15,059 nucleotides of DNA, taken from Alphaproteobacteria bacterium (GTDB lineage: Bacteria > Pseudomonadota > Alphaproteobacteria > RF32 > CAG-977). Under the pieces are notes generated by a model that worked only from the letters and a program-made list of their open reading frames with translations, had not been told where the DNA came from and made no database searches. The stretch is from NCBI GenBank assembly GCA_017476085.1, contig JAFVEJ010000200.1, forward strand, positions 1-15,059, written 5' to 3'. The position numbers and the translations under genes were made by a program. Positions 6,864 through 14,299 of the stretch are shown piece after piece (within the stretch, counting starts at the first letter, position 1; each line of letters begins with the position of its first letter).

Positions 6864-9431
6864 ATGAATAATTATAAACACAAAAGTAGATTGGCTTTTT
6901 TATGGTTGCTTTTAGCCGCATGTGTTTTTTCGGCCGTTTCGGCGCAGTGTTGGGCAGGCCCGATAGGTCTTGAGACGATAGCGTTTACAGATGATTCTAA
7001 GATAGACGAGCCATGCAATATAAACAGCGAAACGGCTAGTAATGGCAAATGGTGGAAAGGGCCGTTGGAATCTGTTGTGGACGCCGCCGTGGCGGTCGGG
7101 GAAGGGACTTTTACAAGTGTGGCCGGCGGCGTTGTCGGCGTGGTTGTTGCCGGCTCCGGGCTGTGGCTGGCTGTTTTTATGATAAAGTTTATAGGGGGAT
7201 TTCAGGCGCCGGATCTTCCGCAGGCGATGACGGAAATCGGGGGACTTTTCTTCAGAGTTCTTATCGCGATAGCGCTTTTGAAAAACAGCGGTTTCTTTTT
7301 TAATTACTTTTTTGCGCCGGTGATTGAAGCGGGGGCTGGTTTTGTGAATGCCGGCTCGCTTATTGGCGGGAATGATCCCCAGATTACGGTTGCCAACGGA
7401 GGGTTGGCAAGTGCCGGAGCGGCTTTAGTCGGTATGGCGGACACGGTTCATGAAACGATTGGCCAAATCAGCGCTATGGGAAGCTATACGGCATGTCTTT
7501 CAAGAATTCATATCTTCAGTATCTTGGGGAAAGATTTGCCCGAAGCCGGTTGGTGGGATATTGGTGTGCTTACTATGGGATGTGCCATGAAGGTCGGAGC
7601 ATGGATTTTTATGGCTTTCTTCCCCTTCTTTGTAATAGATGCGGTTTTCCGTATGGGGGTTGTGGCCGCTTTATGCCCGTTGTTTATTGCGTCCTGGGTG
7701 TTTAAATCGACTCGAAAATATGCCGGCACGGGCTTCAGCGCGCTTTTAAATGTCGCGTTTGTTTTTATGATGCTGAAAATTTCGGCGCTGATTGCGATTA
7801 ATTTGTTGGCGGATGCTTCCGGTACCAGCGGATTAATGGGAAATACAAATATAACGGATACCGATAAAACGGCAATTGTATGTAAAAACAGAATGTTTCA
7901 TTTTGAGGAAGGAAATCTCTGTGAGGGCGTCGATACAAGCGGCGGCGGTATTTTGATCTTTGCGCTTTGTGTGGTGTATGGCATATTGCTGATGCACACT
8001 GCAACCGGAGAATTGGCGAATAAGTTTTCCGGAATTGACTTCTCCGGCGATAATGCCATTAAGGCGGCTAAAACGGTTGCCAATCCGGTGATGAAAAAGG
8101 CGGGGACGATAGCTAAGAACGCCATAGGAGGCGCCGTAAAAGGAGGTCTTAATAAAGTAGGCAATCGTATAAAAGATCGTAAGGCCGCGCGTACGGTGGA
8201 TAAATATAACGCTAAAGTTGAAGCGGCTAAAAGGACCGGTCAGGAATTTAAACCATCCGAACGGGAGCAGGCGCGTTATCAGCAAGCGAGGGCGCGTTTG
8301 ACAAACAGAGGCTATATGGAGAAAGACGGCAGCCAGACCAAGGATTTCGGAAAACTGTTATCCCGTTCCAGACGGGGAGCTTATGAGGCTCGCGGCGGCG
8401 CGATAACAGCCGGCAGTTCTCGATTGGCGGATATTAAGGCTCAAGACGAAAAAATGAAAACGAACTCGTATCACTACAGGGGTGAAAATACTGCGCTGGG
8501 ACGCGCTCTTAGCCATACCCATTTGGGACGAGCAATGGGCATGGGAGAACTGAAACGCGAGACAACACAGGATGCAAATGGTGTTGTGACAACAAATGAA
8601 TATAGACGGGGCAACAATCTGAAAAAACAAACAACTGTGGGAACGGACGGAAAACAGGTGGATAAAATCAGAAAAGACGGCAGTATCGACAGGAAGATTA
8701 AGGGAGCCGACGGATCTGAAACAACAATGCATCTTGATCAGAATGGACAGCCTCAGAGGGCTAGAACCACTTATCCGGACGGAAGCCATTCGATTACAAC
8801 TTTCGGGACAGATAAACAAGGTAATAGAGTAAGCACGACTAGAACAAAAGATAGATTTGGGCGCATTACATCAACGGGGACCGCAACATATAATGATAAG
8901 GGACAGGAAGTAAAATCGGTTACTACGAATTTCGAAAACGGAAAGGTATCTTCTAAGGAATATACGCAGTCTACATATGATCCTAAAACAGGGGAGGGAG
9001 TATCGCATACAGAGAAAGTCGACGCGCAGGGGAAAACGATATCAGAAACAGAGAGCCACCGTGATAGCAACGGTACGGTGACAAAGAGTTATACCGATAA
9101 TAAAGCGGACGGATCGCTTACCACAACCGATTACCAAGGTGGTGTGCCGGTCCATTCAACAACGGATTATATGGATGGCTCTCAGGTAGAAAAAACAATA
9201 GGCTATGATGAAAAAGGAAGACATTCCGGCGATACATGGACCAAGCGTGACGGAAATGGAACGGTTTTGGCCACAGGAATAGATAGAGCTGACGGCAGCG
9301 CGAGGGAAAGGTCCGATTTGGATTATGATAGCAACGGAGATTATAAAGGAGTGACGACCAGTAAATTTAGTCGCATTATACCTAATCAGGCTATCTCCCA
9401 AAGGTATCATAAAAAGAATTTTAAGTACTGA
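6864..9431 (+). CDS. virB6: VirB6-like T4SS inner-membrane protein A, with long YD/RHS-like repeat tail
   Basis: An 855-aa VirB6/TrbL-family polytopic protein, the inner-membrane channel part of a T4SS. A signal peptide or first helix spans about 10-28 (ending VSAQCWA). The VirB6 domain runs from about 60 to 380: hydrophobic segments near 84-110, 124-148, 234-258, 263-281, 290-316 and 361-378, the GSGLWLAVF motif at 97-105, and D259-AVFRMG. The place where its two paralogs have CWxC is KWWK here (62-65). Residues 380-530 are basic and helical. Residues about 560-830 carry about 21 glycine-centred repeats of 10-17 residues (DANG, TDGK, KDGS, ADGS, PDGS, DKGQ, SNGT types), resembling YD/RHS-type beta repeats. 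Last helix-flanking charge favours a cytoplasmic tail, but the helix count leaves the side open. It is the first gene of the plus-strand block. Confidence 0.88.
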   Translation: MNNYKHKSRLAFLWLLLAACVFSAVSAQCWAGPIGLETIAFTDDSKIDEPCNINSETASNGKWWKGPLESVVDAAVAVGEGTFTSVAGGVVGVVVAGSGLWLAVFMIKFIGGFQAPDLPQAMTEIGGLFFRVLIAIALLKNSGFFFNYFFAPVIEAGAGFVNAGSLIGGNDPQITVANGGLASAGAALVGMADTVHETIGQISAMGSYTACLSRIHIFSILGKDLPEAGWWDIGVLTMGCAMKVGAWIFMAFFPFFVIDAVFRMGVVAALCPLFIASWVFKSTRKYAGTGFSALLNVAFVFMMLKISALIAINLLADASGTSGLMGNTNITDTDKTAIVCKNRMFHFEEGNLCEGVDTSGGGILIFALCVVYGILLMHTATGELANKFSGIDFSGDNAIKAAKTVANPVMKKAGTIAKNAIGGAVKGGLNKVGNRIKDRKAARTVDKYNAKVEAAKRTGQEFKPSEREQARYQQARARLTNRGYMEKDGSQTKDFGKLLSRSRRGAYEARGGAITAGSSRLADIKAQDEKMKTNSYHYRGENTALGRALSHTHLGRAMGMGELKRETTQDANGVVTTNEYRRGNNLKKQTTVGTDGKQVDKIRKDGSIDRKIKGADGSETTMHLDQNGQPQRARTTYPDGSHSITTFGTDKQGNRVSTTRTKDRFGRITSTGTATYNDKGQEVKSVTTNFENGKVSSKEYTQSTYDPKTGEGVSHTEKVDAQGKTISETESHRDSNGTVTKSYTDNKADGSLTTTDYQGGVPVHSTTDYMDGSQVEKTIGYDEKGRHSGDTWTKRDGNGTVLATGIDRADGSARERSDLDYDSNGDYKGVTTSKFSRIIPNQAISQRYHKKNFKY
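8544..9354 (+). repeat. Protein-level repeat array in the VirB6-like A tail
   Basis: Residues 561-830 of the protein contain about 21 units, averaging about 12-13 residues, with a central Gly often preceded by Asp/Asn and followed by Thr/Ser-rich strands. Glycines fall at about 572, 583, 595, 605, 617, 628, 640, 653, 666, 680, 693, 710, 723, 737, 750, 760, 772, 785, 798, 811 and 825. The units have diverged at the DNA level, so this is an old, selected protein repeat rather than a fresh DNA expansion. Confidence 0.7.
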
Positions 9432-9559
9432 GGACAAGATTTTTCGACAGGAGGAATGGAAAAGATAAAAGAGAACGTTTGGATTTTTTCTTTGTAAGGA
9501 AAAATCTGCATAAAAAGAGAAGCGTTGAACAGGTAATTTGATTTTTTGGGAAAAATACA

Positions 9560-10897
9560 ATGATAAGGGCATGTACTTTAATTTTAAAACGGTCGTATGT
9601 TGCACGTTTTGTGTGCATGCTTTTATTAGTGCTTTGCGTCGTTTCTTTGACGGGCTGCTCGGATGACACTGAAACGCAAAATAGTGCGGATGAGGCGGTT
9701 AAATACGAAAAATGGGCAAAGGGATGTTGGACGTGTTCTCTTTTTGAAACGGTTTATAATGCTGCAAGCGGTGCGGCAAGCAGTGTTGTGCCTTCCGTCG
9801 CTTCCAGCGCGGTGGGATTGGTGGCCGTCGGATACGGATTGTGGTTGGCAGTTTTTATTTTAAAATTTGTCGGCTCTTTGCATGAAAAAGATGCCGGTGA
9901 ATTTTGGTCGGCAATAGCGGCGCAGACGTTTTGGCTGGTTATGGGCGTTGGTTTGCTGCGCGCTTTAGCGGGAGGAGGAAAAGGATCTGCGCTGACGTGG
10001 TTTGCAGAACCAGTTTTCGGCGGTTTTGTTAACGCGGGCCTGACAGTTATTCAGGCAACAGGGGATGTGCCATGCTCGGCAGGCGGCGCTCCGCAATCCG
10101 GGTTGCTTTGTTTGGTCAAAGAACTGCAGGAAAAAATGAATTTCGGAGCGACAATCGGCGGTATAGCCATCGCAAAAGGAGCCAGCCTTTTTTCAATGTT
10201 TACAGGGGCGGTTGTTTATGTGATTTCCTTAATTTTGATGGTGTATTTACCGCTTCAGCTGTTGGATTGCGTGTTCAGGTACGGAATCGCTTTGTGTATG
10301 CTTCCGTTAGCGGTGGCCGCGTATATTTTTAAACAGACACGGCGGTTTACGGGCGTGGTCGTTAAAATTATAATGGAAATAGGTATGGCTGTTTTTGGGA
10401 TGTGCGTATTTGCAGCATGTGCCGTCGGTGTTTTGACAAAATATTCTGAGGAATTCCTTCCCACGTCGCTTTATTCGGTTATTTTGGCGGATGAGGAAGC
10501 GTTGGATAAAGTATTATACGGCCCCGGATTGACGGGATTGATTTTCCTCAGTCTGTTTTTCATTTGTTTTTCGGAAGTGGTGCTTGATTTCGTAGGAGCT
10601 TTGGCCGGAGGTTCGGTCGGCGGTATGTCCAAGGCGATAGTAAATAAGGTGAAACAGAAAGCACAGGAAAAAGTGGGCGAAGCGAAAGGTAAGGCAATGG
10701 AAGGCCTTGAGAAAAAGGCAAACACTAAAGCCGCTGATGCCAGAGATTTCGGTAAGGATAAGGACAAGGATAAAGACAAGGATAAGGATAAAGATAAAGA
10801 TAAAGACAAAGACAAGGACAAAGACAAGAACAAAGATAAGGACAAAGATAAAGACAAGGACAAGGATAAGGATAATAAACCGGAAACTACGGGGTAA
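9560..10897 (+). CDS. virB6: VirB6-like T4SS inner-membrane protein B, lipobox and Lys-Asp repeat tail
   Basis: A 445-aa VirB6/TrbL-family protein. The N terminus has a signal sequence ending in a lipobox, LTGC at 30-33 (mature Cys33, Ser at +2), which predicts lipid attachment. A periplasmic CWTC motif is at 56-59 and GYGLWLAVF at 91-99, the same 37-residue distance between motif and GLW as in the other two paralogs. Further hydrophobic segments lie near 118-136, 213-234, 240-257, 268-292 and 322-345, with D236-CVFRYG. Residues 355-398 are Lys/Ala-rich helix, followed by 20 Lys-Asp pairs (399-438, one Lys-Asn) and NKPETTG. ATG start; only a weak GGGA precedes it. It follows VirB6-like A by 128 bases. 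The tail lies in a 120-base hexanucleotide repeat, so its length may vary. Confidence 0.87.
   Translation: MIRACTLILKRSYVARFVCMLLLVLCVVSLTGCSDDTETQNSADEAVKYEKWAKGCWTCSLFETVYNAASGAASSVVPSVASSAVGLVAVGYGLWLAVFILKFVGSLHEKDAGEFWSAIAAQTFWLVMGVGLLRALAGGGKGSALTWFAEPVFGGFVNAGLTVIQATGDVPCSAGGAPQSGLLCLVKELQEKMNFGATIGGIAIAKGASLFSMFTGAVVYVISLILMVYLPLQLLDCVFRYGIALCMLPLAVAAYIFKQTRRFTGVVVKIIMEIGMAVFGMCVFAACAVGVLTKYSEEFLPTSLYSVILADEEALDKVLYGPGLTGLIFLSLFFICFSEVVLDFVGALAGGSVGGMSKAIVNKVKQKAQEKVGEAKGKAMEGLEKKANTKAADARDFGKDKDKDKDKDKDKDKDKDKDKDKDKNKDKDKDKDKDKDKDNKPETTG
10754..10873 (+). repeat. Imperfect hexanucleotide repeat encoding (Lys-Asp) x20
   Basis: Twenty in-frame AARGAY units (AAG/AAA then GAT/GAC; one unit is AAGAAC). 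Because the unit is six bases, slippage would add or remove Lys-Asp pairs without breaking the frame. The mixed use of synonymous codons shows that the array is not a recent perfect expansion. Confidence 0.95.
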
Positions 10898-10906
10898 ATA
10901 AATTGG

Positions 10907-11131
10907 ATGTCTAAGCTGAAACAATATGTTCTGTTGGGAGGATTGCTTTTTTTAATCTATGGAACGCCAATAGGACGGTTATTGAAATCTTCGGCATTTT
11001 TAAATGTTGTTTGGGGAATAATAGGCTTTTTATTGATTGTTGCGGTGGTTATTACTTGGCCGGAAATAAAAGAAAAGCTGAAGAAGAAAAAAAAGAGAAA
11101 GAGTTCTTTTTGGGACAAGGAAGGGTTTTGA
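10907..11131 (+). CDS. Small two-helix membrane protein, 74 aa
   Basis: Two hydrophobic segments (about 7-24 and 31-50) are followed by a very basic tail (KEKLKKKKKRKSS, about 55-67), which fits a hairpin with both ends in the cytoplasm. It starts nine bases after the stop of VirB6-like B and ends one base before the start of VirB6-like C, so it is translationally coupled to both. The SD before its ATG is weak (TTGG, GGGG farther up), as expected for coupled translation. The family is not recognised. By position it could be a small T4SS inner-membrane subunit; VirB2/VirB3-like size and two-helix form are compatible, but no diagnostic motif is visible. Confidence 0.8.
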   Translation: MSKLKQYVLLGGLLFLIYGTPIGRLLKSSAFLNVVWGIIGFLLIVAVVITWPEIKEKLKKKKKRKSSFWDKEGF

Positions 11132-11132
11132 T

Positions 11133-12557
11133 ATGACAAAACGTTTTGCTTTTAAACGATTGTGTGGCGGGTTGGCTGTTGCCATCGGCTCTTTCTTTAT
11201 ATTATCCCGTCCGGTTATGGCTGGTCTTTTTGACAAGGATATGAGCGAAGTGTGTGGCTCATGGGAAAATGCTCTCAGCGATTATTCCGGAACAGAACAT
11301 TGTTGGGCCTGTCAGATTTTTATGCTGGTTTTTGATGCGTGTAATCAGGTGGCCGGTCAAATCAACAGCGCTTTAAGCGGTCCGCTGAGCAGTCTTGTCG
11401 TCGCCGGATGCGGTTTATGGATTGCTTTTGAAACGGCTTCTTTTTTTGGAAGTTTCGGCAATCGTGAAACGGCGGAATATTTGACAAAGCTTGGCGGTAT
11501 ATTATTAAAGGTTCTTTTTGCTCTGCTGTTTTTAAAAGGCGGAGCGGCGATGGCTTTTACATACATCGTTAATCCGGTTTTAACCGCCGGCGCGCGATTG
11601 GCAACGAATGTGATCGCTATGACCAATTCGGGGCTTAACGTTTCGATGGGGGATATCAGCGGTTCAATGAGTAGCGGACCTATGGGGGCCGGCGTTCGCG
11701 GCGCGTTAAATCAAATGATCGAAAGCATATCCTCCAGTATGGCTCAAAGCCAAGCTATCGCGCATGGATTAAGATGCGGCGCATGGTTCTGGAAAGAAAT
11801 TGAAATTTCATTGATAATTTTTTCTATAAAATTTCATATTTTTAATCCGGTAATGTTCCAAATCGGTGCCGTTTTGGGATGCATGTTCTGGGCTATCGCC
11901 ATTCTGTTTTCTTTTGCGGTGTTGGACGTGATTTTCCGTATCGGAATGTTGGTCGGAATGATGCCCGTGTTTATCGCTGCCTGGGTGTTTCCCAAAACAG
12001 CCAGCTTTGCCGATACCGCATGGAGCGTTTTTTTGCACAGTACGCTGGTTTTCTTTATCACCGGACTTCTTGCTTCCGCTATTAATATATTAGTGGAGAA
12101 GTCATGGAATGTCGCGGGTGATAATACTAATAATTTTATGGCTAAAATGCAAAGCGGTGATTATGTCGAAGCTTGGGATTCTTTGTTTGACAGCGGTATC
12201 GGCGGCGCATTGGGAAGTATTTTCCTTGTGCATTGCGTGGTTGTTTGGTGCTGGTTTATGGCGCCGAAAGCGGATGAATTGGCCGGTAAATTTGCGGAAG
12301 GGGGATTTACTTCAAATTGTGCGCTGAAAGCGATAAAAATGATCCTTGGGTTCATTATGGATTTAATTATGTTTATTATTACTATTGTTACACTGGGAGT
12401 TGCTTCGTGTATGTATTCGATCAAAGTGGGAAAAATGTTCGCTGACAATGCCGAAAAAGCATACGAAATTGCGGATAAGATCGAAAAACGACTGCAAAAG
12501 ATCAAAAAAGAAATGGAGAGGCTGCAAAAAGTGGCGCAGAGTATGGACAATACTTGA
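11133..12557 (+). CDS. virB6: VirB6-like T4SS inner-membrane protein C
   Basis: A 474-aa VirB6/TrbL-family protein, the shortest-tailed of the three paralogs. A signal peptide (about 1-30, cleavage likely after MAG or MA) is followed by CWAC at 57-60, GCGLWIAFE at 92-100, hydrophobic segments near 84-100, 120-138, 224-234, 243-264, 268-285, 298-320, 359-376 and 401-424, and D265-VIFRIG. The C terminus (430-474) is a charged Lys/Glu helix, probably coiled coil, with no repeat extension. An AAGGAAGGG SD lies eight bases before the ATG, within the end of the 74-aa gene. It is the last gene of the plus-strand block and is closed by a strong terminator 24 bases after its stop. Confidence 0.88.
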   Translation: MTKRFAFKRLCGGLAVAIGSFFILSRPVMAGLFDKDMSEVCGSWENALSDYSGTEHCWACQIFMLVFDACNQVAGQINSALSGPLSSLVVAGCGLWIAFETASFFGSFGNRETAEYLTKLGGILLKVLFALLFLKGGAAMAFTYIVNPVLTAGARLATNVIAMTNSGLNVSMGDISGSMSSGPMGAGVRGALNQMIESISSSMAQSQAIAHGLRCGAWFWKEIEISLIIFSIKFHIFNPVMFQIGAVLGCMFWAIAILFSFAVLDVIFRIGMLVGMMPVFIAAWVFPKTASFADTAWSVFLHSTLVFFITGLLASAINILVEKSWNVAGDNTNNFMAKMQSGDYVEAWDSLFDSGIGGALGSIFLVHCVVVWCWFMAPKADELAGKFAEGGFTSNCALKAIKMILGFIMDLIMFIITIVTLGVASCMYSIKVGKMFADNAEKAYEIADKIEKRLQKIKKEMERLQKVAQSMDNT

Positions 12558-12580
12558 TCAGGATTCAGGCTTAAAACCAC

Positions 12581-12617
12581 ACAAAAAGCTCCGCAAAAAC
12601 ATTGCGGAGCTTTTTGT
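12581..12617. terminator. Strong bidirectional intrinsic terminator between VirB6 block and MerR/phosphorylase operon
   Basis: A 16-bp perfect stem: 12581-12596 pairs with 12602-12617, with core AGCTCCGCAA / TTGCGGAGCT and a 5-base loop. A-runs and T-runs on the two sides give a T tract on either strand, as expected between convergent genes. Confidence 0.92.
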
Positions 12618-12707
12618 AATCCGAAAACCGCACGTTAAGCGGCAGAGCTGTTTTTTTATGCGGAAAATTATTACGCTGAAAACGGCGGCCGTATTGAAAC
12701 CGATTAA

Positions 12708-13442
12708 TTATTTTTGTTCTAAAAGGACGAAAGCTTCCAAAGCGGTTTGGATTTCGTTTTTTTCACCTTGAACCGTTGAATTTTCTCCGTCAACATAGCC
12801 GCCGATACTGTTTGCCGTATCCGTATGGCAAAGAACGACGTTATTTAAAATCGAAGCGGCTTTTATTCCGCGCAGCCGTCCGATTGTAAACAGAGCCGCC
12901 GTTTCCATATCCGCCCCTAAAACACCGCGTTTTGCCCAGAATTGCTTTTGTTCTTCGTTGTTGTCTATATAAAAACTTTCATGGCTGTGGATTAGGCCGA
13001 TATGATGTGCAAAGCCGTTTTGATGGGCGGCGGTCAGACACGCGTTCAACAATTCTGTATCGGCTACGGCAGGGAAACGCAAATCGACATAGGCCTGCGA
13101 TGCGCCATCGTCGCGTACGGCTCCGGCCGCTAAAATCAAATCACCTAACCCTATGTTTGGCTGCATTGCGCCGCATGATCCGATTCGAATCATTGCTTTT
13201 ATTCCCGTACGCGCCAATTCTTCAACGGCAATGCCGGCGGAACATCCTCCGATTCCCGTCGAAACAGCCAATACGGGAACATCTTTATAAAAACCGGAAA
13301 TGCTGCGGTATTCGCGATTGTAAGCCAATTCCGTTACATTCGATAAAAAAGGTATGATCCGATCTAACCGCGCGGGATCCCCGGGAAGCAAGGCATATTT
13401 TGCATTATGGGATTCATCTATTCTGATATGAGGCTGAAGCAT
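12708..13442 (-). CDS. Uridine-phosphorylase-like nucleoside phosphorylase
   Basis: A 244-aa PNP/UDP-family enzyme that splits a nucleoside with phosphate into base and (deoxy)ribose 1-phosphate for pyrimidine or purine salvage. Phosphate-binding GDP at 21-23, STGIGG (61-66), RIGSCGA (86-92) and ADMETA (177-182) are all in family order. The stretches VEELARTGI, MQPNIGLGD, DDGAS and FPAVAD resemble E. coli uridine phosphorylase more than DeoD, but substrate specificity is not settled from sequence. The usual length is about 250 residues, so the protein is complete. Start at the ATG at 13440-13442, with SD AAGGA seven bases upstream; longer frames overlap the regulator gene and lack support. 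It follows the MerR gene by 14 bases and shares its operon. Confidence 0.92.
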   Translation of the reverse strand: MLQPHIRIDESHNAKYALLPGDPARLDRIIPFLSNVTELAYNREYRSISGFYKDVPVLAVSTGIGGCSAGIAVEELARTGIKAMIRIGSCGAMQPNIGLGDLILAAGAVRDDGASQAYVDLRFPAVADTELLNACLTAAHQNGFAHHIGLIHSHESFYIDNNEEQKQFWAKRGVLGADMETAALFTIGRLRGIKAASILNNVVLCHTDTANSIGGYVDGENSTVQGEKNEIQTALEAFVLLEQK

Positions 13443-13449
13443 TTTTTTG

Positions 13450-13454
13450 TCCTT
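13450..13454 (-). promoter_or_regulatory. Ribosome binding site that selects the phosphorylase start at 13442
   Basis: AAGGA seven bases before the ATG at 13440-13442, in the 14-base gap after the MerR stop codon. The longer frame beginning with TTG at 13496 would lie inside the MerR gene. Confidence 0.7.
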
Positions 13455-13456
13455 GA

Positions 13457-13942
13457 TTAAGCTGATTTTCTGTTTTGTCTTTTTTTGCCGCAGCAATCAA
13501 AGCGCTTCATTTTTGCTTTAATTTTTTTTATTTTTGCCGGAATTTGATTTTCCTGAAGATTTTTAACCGCCTCCGTGCTTCCCAATTCGATGGCCGTATC
13601 ATAGAACCAGCATTTATACGTCAATAAATCCAAAGTGCCTTGCAGCAGTTCGATTTCCTGTTCGACGTTTTCTTTTTGTGTATAGAACATCTGGCGACGT
13701 TCTTCGATTGTCGAATCTCCTTGAACGAACAAATCGATGTACCGTTTGATATCTTTAATTTGAAGTCCGCTGGCTTTTAAGCATTCAATTAATCGCAACC
13801 ATTCCAGGTCAGTTTCCTGAAACTTGCGGATACCGCCGTTGCCGCGGTTGACGAAGGGAAGTAATCCTTCTTTATCATAATAACGCAGAGTCGGAGCCGG
13901 CAGTCCTGTTTTTTCCGAAACATCACCAATCGTATAAAGCAT
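13457..13942 (-). CDS. MerR-family transcriptional regulator
   Basis: A 161-aa DNA-binding regulator. The winged helix-turn-helix is at residues 3-70: YTIGDVSEKTGLPAPTLRYY, then KEGLLPF, the wing NRGNGGIRKF at 32-41 and LEWLRLIECLKASG. A dimerisation helix follows (about 78-108), and then CWFYDTAIELGS (111-122), typical of the redox/aldehyde-responsive group of MerR proteins. Cysteines at 53, 111, 150 and 151 (a CC pair in a Lys-rich tail) might sense a reactive compound; this is inference. ATG at 13940-13942 has SD AAGGGA six bases upstream; the 24-residue longer frame has none and crosses the control region. It probably controls its own operon with the phosphorylase. Confidence 0.93.
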   Translation of the reverse strand: MLYTIGDVSEKTGLPAPTLRYYDKEGLLPFVNRGNGGIRKFQETDLEWLRLIECLKASGLQIKDIKRYIDLFVQGDSTIEERRQMFYTQKENVEQEIELLQGTLDLLTYKCWFYDTAIELGSTEAVKNLQENQIPAKIKKIKAKMKRFDCCGKKRQNRKSA

Positions 13943-13952
13943 AATATATCCC

Positions 13953-13981
13953 TTCTTAAAGTTGGCTTTAAATTTTAAGAA
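13953..13981. promoter_or_regulatory. Inverted repeat upstream of the MerR gene (candidate operator or hairpin)
   Basis: TTCTTAAA (13953-13960) and TTTAAGAA (13974-13981), perfect 8-base arms with a 13-base gap, next to the SD of the MerR gene. MerR proteins bind dyads in their own promoters, so this is a natural operator candidate; in the RNA it could also fold beside the SD. Confidence 0.5.
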
Positions 13982-14023
13982 AAGGATATACCGCTTGGCA
14001 CCGGTTTTCAACAAGAATAGATT

Positions 14024-14215
14024 TTATTTCAGGATCATTTCATAGTTGATATCAGTCGGGTCAGATACGCTGGCCGGTCTGTTTTTCCACAATTTTATAT
14101 GAAGTGCGGCGGGATGTTCCGGAAATTGGATGCGCCGAAAAATTATTAAAATCAGCGCAAAAAAGAATTTTTGGAAAAAGGACAGCGCAGAGGAATGAAA
14201 AGAAAAAAATTGCAT
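14024..14215 (-). CDS. Doubtful small reading frame, 63 aa, with one hydrophobic segment
   Basis: ATG at 14213-14215, stop at 14024-14026. The codons look ordinary for the neighbourhood. The protein has a Phe-rich hydrophobic part (about 12-27, FFQKFFFALILIIF) followed by a hydrophilic part ending TDINYEMILK. No SD precedes the ATG and a stop lies one codon upstream of the previous triplet, so translation is unsupported. It could be a real small membrane protein, a decayed gene end, or chance. Confidence 0.25.
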   Translation of the reverse strand: MQFFSFHSSALSFFQKFFFALILIIFRRIQFPEHPAALHIKLWKNRPASVSDPTDINYEMILK

Positions 14216-14299
14216 AATTTATTATTGATGGTCCATAGCTTTTCTTGAGCTGTATTTCTTGGTTGAAAAAAGGATTTTAAAGTCGATTTAAGAATCTGT

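Noticed and set aside
9449..9497. Strong AGGAGG at 9449-9454 followed by a 13-codon frame (9456-9497, MEKIKENVWIFSL)
   Set aside because: The ATG is only one base after the SD, too close for normal initiation, and the peptide has no recognisable property. It may be an orphan SD or a remnant; I cannot support it as a gene.
10754..10873. Short regular repeat that might be taken for a CRISPR array
   Set aside because: The period is six bases with no spacers, in frame inside a coding sequence.
10471..10924. Minus-strand frames with Ser-Leu or Val-Phe-Ile repeats
   Set aside because: They are antisense readings of the Lys-Asp hexanucleotide array in VirB6-like B and have no independent support.
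13443..13496. N-terminal extension of the phosphorylase to a TTG at 13496
   Set aside because: It would overlap the MerR gene and has no SD, while the ATG at 13442 has a well-spaced SD and matches the family's N terminus.
13943..14014. 24-residue N-terminal extension of the MerR protein
   Set aside because: MerR proteins begin directly with the helix-turn-helix, and the extension covers the dyad and has no SD.
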